Positions 11,649 to 22,702 of a stretch of DNA of 39,218 bases are shown here, in pieces. The DNA lies in assembly GCA_002803225.1 (NCBI GenBank), contig NXFV01001011.1:1-39218 (forward strand), in the 5' to 3' direction. Made by a program: the position numbers and the translations under genes. The notes below the pieces were generated by a model. That model searched no databases and was not told where the DNA came from. It worked only from the letters and a program-made list of their open reading frames with translations. Position 1 is the stretch's first letter, and each line of letters opens with the position of its first letter. Source of the DNA: Gamarada debralockiae. Taxonomy: Eukaryota > Ascomycota > Leotiomycetes > Helotiales > Hyphodiscaceae.

Positions 11649-12997
11649 ATGGCGGTACCAGAGCTATTTGGAGGTTTCATCATCGAATCCACTGACAAGT
11701 GGAGTGATTTCAAGAAGCAGAAGGTACGGTCTCCACCATCCGTTGACTTCGGAATTCTCTTCCGTAGTCTAGGTACTGACATAGCTCAAAGTTCACCCCC
11801 AAGATCTTCGAAGCACACGATGTTGATATCGTAAATGAGTGCTGCACCGGAGGCTAGGGCGAACTCTCAGTCACTCCTCTCTGCGTCCGACATGGGATTA
11901 TTGGAAAGGTCATTGCTGTTGGCAAGGACGTCACAACATGCAAGGTTGGGGACCGTGTTGGTTTTGGTGCGCAAGTCCAATCTCGCATGCAATGTAAGCA
12001 CTGCAGGTCTGACAACGAGAACTACTGCCCTCACATGGTTGGTAAGTACAGCATAATGCGCCGAGTGCCAAGTCTTTCTGCTGATTCTGTGAGATACCTA
12101 CAATGCCCAATACAATATGGACGAAGGCCATTCCCACATGCCAATGAAGGACAAGAACGGCAATCTGATCTTCTCTCAAGGAGGCTACAGCTCGCACTCC
12201 CGCGTGCACGAACGATTCGTCTTCCCAATGAATAAATTTTCGGAGTAATTTGTTTCCTATTTCGTCGCATTTCGCGACTTCTACTCTGAAAGGATGTCTT
12301 TCGAATAAATGATGTCTTGGAAGTCCTGAAACACCTTTCGGCTGAGTTACTCTTCCCTTATCAGGTATATGCTGTCTCTGAGATTTTGCAGATCCCAAGC
12401 TGGACCTATGATGTGCGCAGGTTTAACAACTCATGGACCACTTGTTCGTGTAGGCTGCGGACCGGCAAGAAAATTGCCATTCTTGGTATTGGTGGACTTG
12501 GCCATTTCGGAATCATTTGGGCTAAGGCACTAAGCGCCGAAGTCTGGGTACTCTCCCACAGACCCAACAAGAAGGAAGAAACGCACAAGCTAGCAGCCGA
12601 CCACTTCATCTCAACCAAAGAGACGAGCTGGGCCGATCCCCTAGCCTTTACATTCAAATTCATCCTCAACGCCGCCGATATGACCAGCGAGTTCGATCTC
12701 AAGACGTACATGAGCGAATTCCACAATGCGGGATTGCCAGACGAGCCATTGCCGCAGATGACGGCTCAGGATTTCGCGCCGAATGGAGCTAAGATTGCGG
12801 GATCTCATATTGAAAGTAGATCTGAGGCTCTTGCTATGCTGAAGTTGGCTAGTGAGAAGCAGTTGCATCTTATAATTAAGACGACGGATATTTCGGAGGC
12901 GGGGTGCAAGAATGCGGTTGAGAAGGTTAAAGTTAATGATGTTAGATATCGTATTACTTGGACTGGATTCCACAAGGCTTCTGGCACCAAGGTCTAA
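11649..12997 (+). pseudogene. Broken zinc alcohol dehydrogenase (ADH6/cinnamyl-alcohol dehydrogenase type)
   Basis: Recognisable pieces in order: N-terminus (MAVPELFGGF), intron 11724-11791, KVGDRVGFGAQ, the structural-zinc region QCKHCRSDNENYC, an intron with donor GTAAGT, QGGYSSHSRVHE, the nucleotide-binding GIGGLGHFGIIWAKALSAE, and the C-terminal segments GAKIAGSH and NDVRYR. This is the order in NADP-dependent ADH6/CAD enzymes. Lesions: the catalytic-zinc segment (normally CGSDxH) is missing and a TAG at 11855-11857 stands in for an expected Trp; about 165 bp of unrelated sequence with a TAA (12246-12248) follows FVFP near 12229-12394; a one-base deletion near 12463-12466 shifts frame in the CGPGKK region; and a small in-frame deletion sits around FDLKTYMSEFHN. 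No functional enzyme can be made. The intact-family order is from general knowledge, not an alignment. Confidence 0.85.
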
Positions 12998-13885
12998 GTT
13001 GTTACAGTATTGAAGGAGCGGCTGTGGGAGTTCGAGCTCAGTTTTACGGACAAGTATCACTGGGGTGAGTCCTATGGGACAGGAGAGGATTGCATAATAG
13101 GAGCTCAAAACGCAAGCATGGCGCATGGTTGCAGTGATTCCTCTAATTTGAATGGGCCACAGCACGAACAGAATAACTGCCCATGTCAAAGGTGCACACC
13201 TTCTTGATTCCCTCAGTTTTTGTGAAGTGGAACAATTTTCAAAGCTCACACGTGATGTCTTTCCACTTTTAATATCTTCTGCACATGCCGTCTCAAGCCA
13301 CAGCACTGCCACTCTAAGGCATTGATCGCCATCAAAACCTTGCATTATGACGTCTCACGTAACATCATCACTGCAAACAACGACATTTTGCAACGGTTCC
13401 TTGACTAAAGCCTGATTAGCAAGTCAGAGAAAGCAGAGAGTAGCCACCAAGTCGCAAGCGAACGCGCAGAGGGTCTTGTCTCCTGCAGCGCCTTTCATCA
13501 TGTCCCATGTCCCGACGTTCTTCAGATCGCACGTCCTGGGCAATCGGGATGTCGCAATCAAGCCACAGCTGGGCAGTGAGTGAAAAGGCACCAGAGTGTA
13601 ATGGATATTTCTTTGAGTTTGAGAATTTGAGCTAAAATCCAGTCAGGGTACGGCGGAGCTACTTGCGGATGCTAGGTGCAATGATGTATCTAGCCGCTGA
13701 GTGATCGTCCGCTTGCAAGCCCTTGGCACCAAATCCTAAGCATGATATAATCCTGCTCTGCATCCCACCTCTTTCTTGTGTTCCCCGAATCTTCCGTCTC
13801 TGCTTATTATTCTTATTCTTACATCCTATCCCAACTCTCACCCTCGGCCTACCTTACATCAGCCTCAACCCATCAACAAAGCAAC
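12998..13885. other. Intergenic and promoter of the MARVEL-like gene
   Basis: No gene seen. The last 150 bases before the ATG at 13886 are C/T-rich with a TATAAT-like motif at about 13744-13750 and a CAAC-rich leader, as in fungal promoters and 5' leaders. Confidence 0.45.
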
Positions 13886-14855
13886 ATGGCATTCGGCGGC
13901 GGCCTCGCTCTAAAAGGCCTCTCGTGGTTCCTGCGCGTCATCGAATTCTGCTGCGCAGCTATCATCTTGGGAATCTTCTCCTACTTCCTCGCAACACTGC
14001 ACAACCATGGCTTGCACATCGACACCTACATTCGTGCCGTTGAAGGCATCTCCGGGGCTGGTGTCCTGTACACCATCTTCGCCCTTCTCCTCGTCTGCTG
14101 CCTCGGGGGAATCGCATTCTTGAGCGCTATTGCTATGCTACTTGATCTCTGCTTTACTGGAGCTTTCATCTACGTTGCGTACGCGACTCGAGGAGGCGAT
14201 GGAAGCTGCAACGGAAACGTGAACACGCCTTTTGGAAGCGGAAATACGTATACCAACAACAGGGTTTCGACTGGCAATGGTGGATTCACTAGTCTGCCGT
14301 CCTTGCATACGGCGTGCAGGCTGGAGACAGCATGTTTCGCCGTTGCCATCATCGCTCTGTAAGTCTTCTATCCTCTTCCGTCCCCGGCAATCCGTATAGT
14401 TAAGGATGAATGCTGACTGTGCATACAGCGTCTTCTTCTTCCTCTCAATCTTCGTTGAACTCGCCCTCATCCGCCACCACAAGAAAGAGAAAGCCTTCGG
14501 CCCCTCCCCCAACAACGGCTACACCGCCGGCTCCCCTCGCAGGAAGTTCTGGCAGCGCAAGCCCAAGAACCGAGATGCCGAGTTCGCTGCCGCAAAGCCC
14601 GATGCCTTGCCAGCTCACCAAACCCCCGCCGACTTCCGCACATCATATGCCACGGACGCTACGGAGGTTGGCCAGGAGCCGGTTTATAATAAGTATGGAA
14701 ATGGGACTACGATGACTGGTGCGGGAGGTGTTGGAGGAGTTGGTGCGATGCCTCAGAGTACGGGGACTACGCATAATGGTTACAACACTACGACTACGAC
14801 GCATGCGGGGGGTTATACGCCGTATAGGGGTGAGAATGCTACTGGTACCTTTTAA
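13886..14855 (+). CDS. MARVEL-like integral membrane protein
   Basis: Two exons, 13886-14358 and 14429-14855, with an intron of 70 nt (GTAAGT donor, ACAG acceptor); 299 aa. Four hydrophobic segments are visible: roughly residues 13-36, 50-70 and 72-95, and one restored across the splice (AVAIIAL joined to VFFFLSIFVELALI). A Gly/Asn-rich loop lies between the third and fourth segments. The C-terminal 120 residues are hydrophilic and Gly/Thr/Asn-rich (TTTTTHAGGYTPY) and probably cytosolic. This is the arrangement of fungal MARVEL-domain proteins (PF01284-like), associated with membrane apposition or plasma-membrane domains; the specific role is unknown. The start has good context (GCAACATGG). 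Confidence 0.78.
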
Positions 14856-17800
14856 GTGCCGGTAGTAGATCAAGCCCAATAGAAGAATGGCATTCCTTTT
14901 GTCTTGGGAGGTGGATGGTGGGAAGAGGCCGGCGAGCCTGGATGAAGCAGCAGGACTACATGATACCCTTACTACACGTACCTAATACCTAATAATACAA
15001 TTGTGCATGGCTATCTTGTTTCCGTTTTTCTCTCTTTCTCTCTGCGACGTCATGTTGTGGCATCTCTCGAGTTCAAAGCTTGCCTTTCTGCGAAGGTTTC
15101 TGTGTGCAAAGTTGTTGTTCCTCTGCAAGTGCGTCAGTTCACTACCTCACTGCCTCTCAACCACCAAAACGCAGAGCGCTGAGAAGCCTCTCATATAAAA
15201 CCCCCGTCATTCTCCAACTGGTCCTATCCCCAACTACGAACCATGCGAAAACTGGTTTCGTAAAGTGGTGGCTGCGTCGTGTACCAGAAGTAGTCAAGGC
15301 AATTCTTCCCTCTTGGAAGTTCCCGTCCAGCTCCCCTCGCGGCGACTCTACATACCGAGGAGTTTGCAGCACGGTATCTGTGCGGAGAAGGTAGACGACA
15401 ACAAGAAGTGTTTCGACAGCGACATTTGAGGGAGGGTAATGACGACATGAATTCAGTGGATTTCCGCAAAGTTGAGACGCGGGAGATGCGGGGTGCTTTG
15501 TAGAGGAAGATGAGATTGGTTTGCTTTTCTTGCGCCAGCAGATGGCGAGTTGGTACACCGATATTTGTTCCTGCCTTCCCTACTGCTCTCTCACTTGGCA
15601 TTCTCGGACTTGTTGGATTTAGCCTTTCCAGGATCTGGACGTGGGTATTGATATCACCGTCTATTATTTCACGTTCAGTTTTCTGTCTTTAAAGTGCTTT
15701 GCGTTTGGCGACGGTGCACCACTCCGGGGGCATTCGGGCAATAAAGCGGTGCTAACATTTGAGATACCCAGCAATGCTCTGTGGAAGTATGAAATTGCAG
15801 GTATGCTTCAGATTTTTCCACTGGCTACGGGAAATAAACCCTAGCAGAAGTTCATTCTACGATTTTGAAGAGGTTCTTGAACTGCTCACTTTGATTAGCT
15901 CCTAGTGGCTTCATATATCAGAACCAAGTCCCGCGAGAATGAGGTTGAACTTCCCTCCTTGTATCACAATCATTCTCGGGCCCCAAAAATCATTGTTGTC
16001 GTTCTTCCCCAAATTGTCGTTGTCGAGTTCTTTCTCGCTGTCTTTCCCCCTCCCTCCGTTCTGACTTCCTCCTGCTCATCTTTCCCCTTTTTTTCATTTA
16101 AAAGTCGTATCAAGGAGCTACCTCGTGGCCTCCACCCCCGGTATGGATGGCTTCTGGGTATTCTTCATTCTTGCTTCTCCAATCCTTGACTTTGCTTGAC
16201 CTATTTGAAGAACTTTCTCGTCAGCCTTGCTACGTTCGGTTGTCCTTATTAGTGGTTAGTGGCGACATTCGATTTTGGAGGCAGAGATTGTGCCTGATGA
16301 GGGAAATATATAAATTGATACGGGCTTAATGGTTGATAAGAGGCAACATGAGGAGAACAAGGATTTATATTTAATGAAGGTAGAAATATGTTTCAGATAT
16401 TCAAGCTAGCGCATGAGAATATCGGGGTGTGCAACTCAGAGTTGTCTTGTGCACTCTATTTCGAGGAGGGTACCAGCGTACAAGCCCAAGACTTGAGCTT
16501 GATCTTTGGTTTCCCGCTCTAAAGTGGAGAAGGTGAAGAGGAACAGGAGGCTGGACCTGGAGATGTGCGTGACAGTGAAAAGAAGAGTGAGGACGAAACT
16601 TTCAACGATGACAACAGCAAGGTGAGACCTACAACCAGAACCAGTCACCCTGGAAGGCTCTGGAGGGCCTCAACTGCAGGTTCCACCTTGTGATCGTCCT
16701 TAAAAGGCTCATTCCCAATTCTTCTGGCCCTCAGAATCCATGTGATCCACCAGCGGTTGTCCTTTGTTCAGGTTTCTTCAATCTTCTTGGAGAGAATGGA
16801 TTTATATAGAGATTATAAAACCTTCATTGGCCGAGTCATTTTGATGTTCAGACCTCGCTGGGGTACTTTATGTTATGAGGTCAGTATTGAAGGTCTATTT
16901 AGAACTCTTGAAGCAATATCACTTCTCGGTGCTCAAGGACTGTTCACGATGCTAAATTCAATCTAATCCATGTCCGTGGTTTCTCTACTCGCTCAACCTC
17001 CACGAGATCAGGCGTTTTGGAATTTTAGGCACAGTCCTTAAGCCTTGGTCGAGGAGAGATTGAGAGAAATGGGCTTCCTCGTCATTCTCCTTTTATATCG
17101 TCGTCGAGTCTTCTCCCAATTGCCATCGCCGCACGCTGAACCCCCAAACCATTACCTTCCGGATTTTGACTTGGGGACTGCTGAAGGGTTGTTTACTTTG
17201 CTATTTTGCACGAAGTACAATTACATGAGCTTAGTTAACTGGGTCTTGTGGCTCGTATACAATTCGACGGAATTGGTGGTAGACGGGGCTGGGGAAGACG
17301 ACTTGGCCAGGGACCTGCTTTGAGCGTTCGAGGGACTCGGAGGGAAGAGGGAAAATAGGCTTCTTTCGTGGGACAGAGAAGGACGATGGGGGGATTTGAG
17401 GTGGGCTGAGCAGAAAATGGGGATCAAATGGTGACTGTGAGACCTGTCTTCTGGACGAAGTGGAGAGATGCTTGATGAGGAGGTTCATGAGAACCATGCG
17501 GCTATGGTGTTGGGCTTCGAAGGGATGGTGGAGAAATGCTGTACGAGAAATCTATTTTGATCTTCACCTCCAGACCCAGCGAAGCAGAAGAGGAGATGCT
17601 ATATTTAGTGATTGAGGTTGAAGCTTGAATCTGTTCTGCATAGACAAGGCCATTCACGACTGCGAATCAGTCACTCAAGGGGCTCTTTCCCAGGAAGGGA
17701 GGATGATTTGGGTCCCTCCTCCAAAGAAAATTGCAAGGGGTTGCTGCGACACATCGATGTGCCTCGCTAGCACACCACCCGTCGGTGCAAATATATCTAT

Positions 17801-18622
17801 TATTGTCGTCAGACCTATTATCAGTGTCATTTCTGTTGTCATTGTCGTTATGAGGACTCCATTGGTGAGGCGTGGCATCCTATCGAGAACTTTTTGGGAG
17901 TGGAGGAGACAATTTTGGTTCCACTTGCAAGAGCTGCATTGAGAGATTCTCAAAAGACGTAACGATTACCCTTGCTGGAAACAGCTTTGATGAAGCTTGG
18001 AAGGAGCTTCTCCTGGAAATGGTGGCTCCTTTTGAGCCAGTAGCGAAGACTGCAAAATCGTTCTCCCATATTCCTGCAATCTCAAAAAGCTGTCTGAAAA
18101 ATGTGCTGCAACCTTTCACTTCAGCCTCGGAGCGGCAGAAAAGAAAATATAGATTTCAAAGTTTGAGTAGAATCAAGAATTCACTCGTTTACAACCCTCC
18201 AGGATCTTGGAATTGCAAGTAGCCTCGAGAGAAAAGGCCAATCTATCTTCCTCTGTTATGGCAACTGAGACGGAATAAAACCCCTTTTCGAGACTTCCTC
18301 GCCATCCCCCTAAATATTTTCGACGGTATTTAAATTACTGTTAGAAGACATTTCATCACTCTCATTTGCATTACCATCATCACAATTTGTTACGACAGAT
18401 TCAGTTAGCGAGGTGTAGAATCTCCAATCTAAGCCTACAAACCATTTTAACCAGGTATTTCCCGGAGACTAACCCCTGAATCCTTCACCCTCGCTACCCC
18501 TCATTCGCGCTAAGCGAGGCCACCAAGCAAAAACTTCTGCAGCCTCAGCACCACCTGGCAAACGAAAGAAATACAGCAAAAAATAATAAAAACAAAACAA
18601 GAATCAAAAAGTAATGAATAGA
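14856..18622. other. 3.7 kb stretch without a recognisable gene
   Basis: Open frames are 60-116 codons, overlap on both strands, and show no known domain. Slightly gene-like pieces are the minus-strand ATG frame 17497-17231 (88 codons, after a pyrimidine-rich leader) and two minus-strand frames with one hydrophobic segment each (16648-16436 and 17953-17675). None can be linked into a supported model. It could hold a fast-evolving gene, a decayed gene or a noncoding transcript; the sequence alone does not decide. Confidence 0.5.
18606..18610 (-). terminator. Pol III terminator of the tRNA
   Basis: A run of five T residues on the minus strand, 13 bases past the 3' end of the tRNA, with more T-rich sequence beyond. 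Confidence 0.6.
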
Positions 18623-18721
18623 TGGTCACTACGAGGGTCGAACTCGCGACCTTGGCGTATCAACCACTCCTTTCTCAAGGAAGTATTAGCACCACGCTCT
18701 AACCAACTGAGCTAAGCCTGT
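18623..18721 (-). tRNA. tRNA-Ile (anticodon AAU) with a 25-nt intron
   Basis: The minus strand shows the A box (TAGCTCAGTTGG), D arm GCTC/GAGC, anticodon stem TGGTG/CGCCA with loop CTAATA-A (anticodon AAT), and T arm GCGAG/CTCGT around TTCGACC. An intron at 18683-18659 sits one base 3' of the anticodon, the canonical position for eukaryotic tRNA introns. A pol III terminator (TTTTT on the minus strand, 18610-18606) follows. Odd point: the 3' strand of the acceptor stem (AGTGACC) pairs with the 5' strand (ACAGGCT) only at positions 5-7, so positions 1-4 mismatch. It may be a degenerate copy or a tRNA pseudogene despite intact internal promoters. Confidence 0.82.
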
Positions 18722-19086
18722 GTTGATGTTAGTTGAAGACTTTCAGGCTGTAGAATAGAGGAACATACGACCGATGTTTGTCTTGTTTGATTGACAGAAT
18801 TTCCTTATTTTAATATATACAACTGGCAAGGAAATGTGCGTTAAGAGTGGAGCTGGCGCGAGTGAATACGGATGGGGATTGGCTAGGGACTGGCTGGGGA
18901 TGCGGGGCTAGATTCTTGAATCAGGGGTTAGGAGAAAAATTTCTTTGGTGTGCCGAGATTAAGCGAGTCTTTATGTCCTTAGTTTTGAGGAGGCAACCGC
19001 TCAAATCTATGATTCGGGAGTTCAAACTGTCAGAACGATTGAAATACTTTACAATTTATGGAGGTGGGTATCATACATAATCTACA
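18722..19086. other. Intergenic between tRNA and leucyl-tRNA synthetase
   Basis: No gene recognised. A short plus-strand open frame at 18847-19080 has no features and probably lies in the 3' region of the synthetase gene. Confidence 0.5.
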
Positions 19087-22000
19087 CTACAGTACAAAGT
19101 TCACCGTCTTCCCTCCCCGGACAACGATGACCTTCTTGGCCTTGTTGACATCCACCGGCCCTATCAGTCTGTTCTTCCCCTCATCCGTCCCCAGAATCTG
19201 ACTCACAATCCATGCCTCTAATTCCTTGCCCTTCAATCGTTCATCCGGAACGGGGATCTCAGCTGTGAACTTCAACTTCCCATTGACTTGAATGGCGCAT
19301 GTTTGCGTTCTTGGCGCTAGCAACTCGAACGTCCCGTCGGGGGTCGGGAACCGATGGTCAAATATCGAATCGACCTAGGAGTATTAGCACTCGCTCATTC
19401 AATTTCAACGATTCGTTTCTGTATCACTCACGATATTTGAATGATTCGTCCGTAGCAGCGTTCTCGCGAGCCATGATCCCGGAGAACTGCTAGGCGGCAG
19501 ATGCAGGCGAGACCAGCATTCCTCCGCAAATGCCGGAGTGATAGGGGCCATCATCTGTACCAACGCCATGGTAGCTGATTTTTGAAGAAGCAGTTCCTCT
19601 TCATTCCTGGTCACGTGGAATCTTTGACCGTTGGACTCTGAGTTCTCGACCTCAATGATCAACTTTGTGAGAGCCATCAAGTCAGAGACTACTGTATTTA
19701 ACGAATAAGTGTTGCTGTAGGATTCTGTGACGCTGACGATGGTCGATTGCACTGTACGCCAGAGCTTCTTGTGTAGTTCGAAAACGGTTGGATCAAGGGA
19801 AGTGTCCTCTTCGAAGCGTTCGCCCATTTCCAGGAAATAGAACTGTAGAAAAATCGGTTGGTCAGCAATCGTTCACTCTGTTTCAGCCTCTCATAGATAT
19901 GCCCATGAGAACATGACTCCATTGCTCATTCCGATTAAACGACTTTGAAACTCCCCAGAAAGTATCCAGCTCCTGAGAATCAATTCATTCACTTAGTCCG
20001 TTTGAAGGGTTCTAAACCTTCCTCAAATATAAAATATCAGAGTATGCTTAGAACTTACCTTCGGGTTGAAATCGTCTCTGGTAACCATAGATTCAGGTCG
20101 ATGCAATTCGGCGCTGTTATAACCGAGGGTGTTGAAGAGGTCTAATCGAGCGTTGAGTTGATCAATATGATCGTAAATCCTTTGCATCCACCTTGTGATT
20201 CCAGTTATCTTTTCTTCGTCCCATTCTAGTACTTCGCTGACCGGTGCTTGGAAGAGAATATGTGCTCGTGTTGCGTCGGTTGAGTGTTTTTCCATGCAGA
20301 TCATTGGATCCACACCATTGTATTTTGACTTGGACATCTTCTCAAAGCTCACATTGGCCGCTTCGCCTGTAGAGATGACAATGGGCTTCGAAGAAACACT
20401 CAAGTCTACCTCATCCGGTTTTAAGAATCGACCATTGGAAGGGTCTGAGTACGTCTTTCCGTGAACCATCCCCTGAGCCAAAAGTTGTTTGAAAGGCTCC
20501 CCATCATTCTTCGAGTTCCAAAGCGATGTGGCTGCAATAAATTTTGAAATGAATCGAGCGTAGAGTAGATGCAGGATGGCATGTTCAACACCACCAATGT
20601 AGAGGTCTACTGGCAAGGTCTTCTCCGCCAGCTTTGGGTCAAAAAGCTGATTCTCATTGTGTGGATCAACGTATCGCATGAAGTACCAACTGGAATCAAC
20701 GAATGTGTCCATCGTGTCCGTATCTCTTTTGGCTGGGCCATGACATTTCGGGCACGTTGTATTGACCCAATCGTGAGCATTTTCGAGGGGATTTCCGGCC
20801 TTACCTTTCAACCAGTGACCTTTAACAGAGGGGAGCTGAACTGGGAGCTGGTCTTCTGGAACCGGGACTGGACCACAAGAATCGCAATGGATAATAGGAA
20901 TTGGAGTTCCCCAGTAGCGCTGACGACTGATCAACCAGTCACGGAGTCTCCATGTCTCAGCGGCAGATCCAAGGCCCTTCGACGCGAGTACCTCAACAAT
21001 TCCTTTCGTTGCTTCTGCTGTCGTCTGGCCAGCGTAGGGACCGCAATGAGTGGTAAGATGACCATGGTGAACGTAGGGCTCATTTTTCATAGCAACGGTT
21101 GCTTCGTCTGCTGATTGAGCAATGACCATCCGGATGGGCTCATCGTAATGATTGTGTTTCCAGAAAGCGTGATCTCGGGTGTCATGACCGGGCACTCCCA
21201 TAACAGCGCCATCTCCATAATCCCCGAGCACGTAAGGCGTGACATAAATAGGCAGTGAGGCTTTCGTAACATCAGGAGTTGATTCTTCGTACGCAAGCGG
21301 ATTGATGGCTCGGACGTGAGGTAAGAGATAACCAACTTTTGAGTCTGGTGGGAGAGCTGGCATCGTATCAAGAAAGGCTTGTAGCTCAACATCGTCCTTT
21401 GCTAACACTTGCACGATAGGATGAGTCGATGCAAGAGCGATATACTGCACCCCAAAGAGGGTATCCGGTCGTGTGGTGAATACTTCGATATCTGAATGTG
21501 TCCGTTGATCGTATGCAATAACAGGGAACTTAACCCGTGCTCCTGTCGACTTCCCCAGCCAGTTTTTCTGCATGGCCAGAACTCTTTCTGGCCACGCTCC
21601 TTCTAAAGAATCGAGACCCTTCAGCAATTCTTCTCGGAATTCGGATATCTTCAAGAACCATTGTTTCAGCATTCGCTTCTCTACCTTGGCCCCAGATCTC
21701 CAAGATATTCCATTGGCATCGACCTGCTCGTTCGCCAGAACGGTCTTGTCCACGGGATCGTAGTTCACCAGAGACTCCGCCTGGTATGCCAAACCGCAGT
21801 CGTGAAGGAGGAGGAAAAGTCGCTGGGTATGCTTGTAAAAACTAGGATCACAGGTCCTAATTTCCTAGGGACTATTAGCAAAGCTCTGTAAGGCCACTTC
21901 GTGTACGCACTCTCTCCCAATCCCAGTGGCAATTCATGGCTTGTAACTGGCCCTTCATTTTCTCAATGTTCTTCTCTGTCCAAACTGCTGGATCTATGCC

Positions 22001-22369
22001 CCTCTCAATTGCAGCATTCTCCGCAGGTAGCCCAAAAGCATCCCAGCCTACTGGATGTATAACCTCGTAACCCTGCATACGTCGAAATCGAGAGAGGACA
22101 TCGGATATCGTGTACACCCGCATATGGCCCATATGAAGGTCGCCGGAAGGGTATGGGAACATTGGCAAGATATACATTTTCCCCTTACCAGACTGGGCCC
22201 GCAGGGGCAGCTTCTGCCATATCTGTTGCCATTTCTGCTCAACGACCCGGAAGTCGAGTTGGGAGGTCGTCCGTTCAGTTAGGGTGAACGATTGACCGCT
22301 AGTATGGATTCGTGGAAAATGAGGTCGCAGGCACGCTCGTCCAGCGTATCGGCCAATTAATCGAACCAT
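19087..22369 (-). CDS. Mitochondrial leucyl-tRNA synthetase
   Basis: Four exons, all in phase 0: 22369-21911, 21864-20059, 19842-19432 and 19374-19087 (introns 46, 216 and 57 nt), giving 987 aa. It charges tRNA-Leu with leucine. The HIGH signature appears as [11 protein letters not shown] near residue 74, followed by [15 protein letters not shown]. The editing (CP1) region has TTRPDTLFG and [12 protein letters not shown], and [14 protein letters not shown] follows. The KMSKS loop reads [10 protein letters not shown]. The C-terminal anticodon-binding domain ([17 protein letters not shown]) ends in a bacterial-type tail with QVNGKLKF. The bacterial-like architecture and basic, Arg-rich N-terminus indicate the mitochondrial enzyme (yeast NAM2), which in yeast also helps group I intron splicing. 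It shares a 333-bp divergent promoter region with the amino-acid permease. Confidence 0.95.
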
Positions 22370-22702
22370 GGTTTATCATGGTGAGTTATGAGGACAGCAC
22401 CATATTGGAAGTCGGTGTTTTTATTTTTTAATTCGTTTGGAGAGAGCCTTGTCAGGTCAGCCTTCTACGGCGGGCAATAGAAGCAGGTTTTGAAATTCGG
22501 GGAACGCCAAGAAACGCTTCAAAAGACGACACCGCGGTCTTGTCTCATCAAAACAGAAATACAATTTTTTTTTAGGTAAATACTTCCCTCGGCGCTTCTC
22601 AACTATAGACTTGTATAATTCCTTTTCACCTCGCCATGCTCAAGACCATCCTATAGTTTCCTACTCTTCGAATCCTCAGCTCCTTCCCTCAATGAGGATA
22701 TC
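22370..22702. promoter_or_regulatory. Divergent promoter region of leucyl-tRNA synthetase and amino-acid permease
   Basis: The 333 bases between the two ATGs must hold both promoters. A poly-T run lies near 22564-22574. The right third is C/T-rich on the plus strand, as expected just upstream of a fungal start. No specific operator was recognised. Confidence 0.5.

Noticed and set aside
17231..17497. 88-codon minus-strand gene starting MVLMNLLIKHL
   Set aside because: It has an ATG and a pyrimidine-rich leader, but it is short, Pro/Ser-rich and without any recognisable feature; chance is at least as likely.
19880..19966. Extra exon ([12 protein letters not shown]...) inside the third intron region of leucyl-tRNA synthetase
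   Set aside because: It has an acceptor-like CAG but no good in-frame donor before a stop. Direct splicing 20059 to 19842 keeps phase 0 and gives a continuous anticodon-binding domain.
20569..21114. 181-codon plus-strand frame
   Set aside because: It lies antisense within leucyl-tRNA synthetase exon 2 and has no domain of its own.
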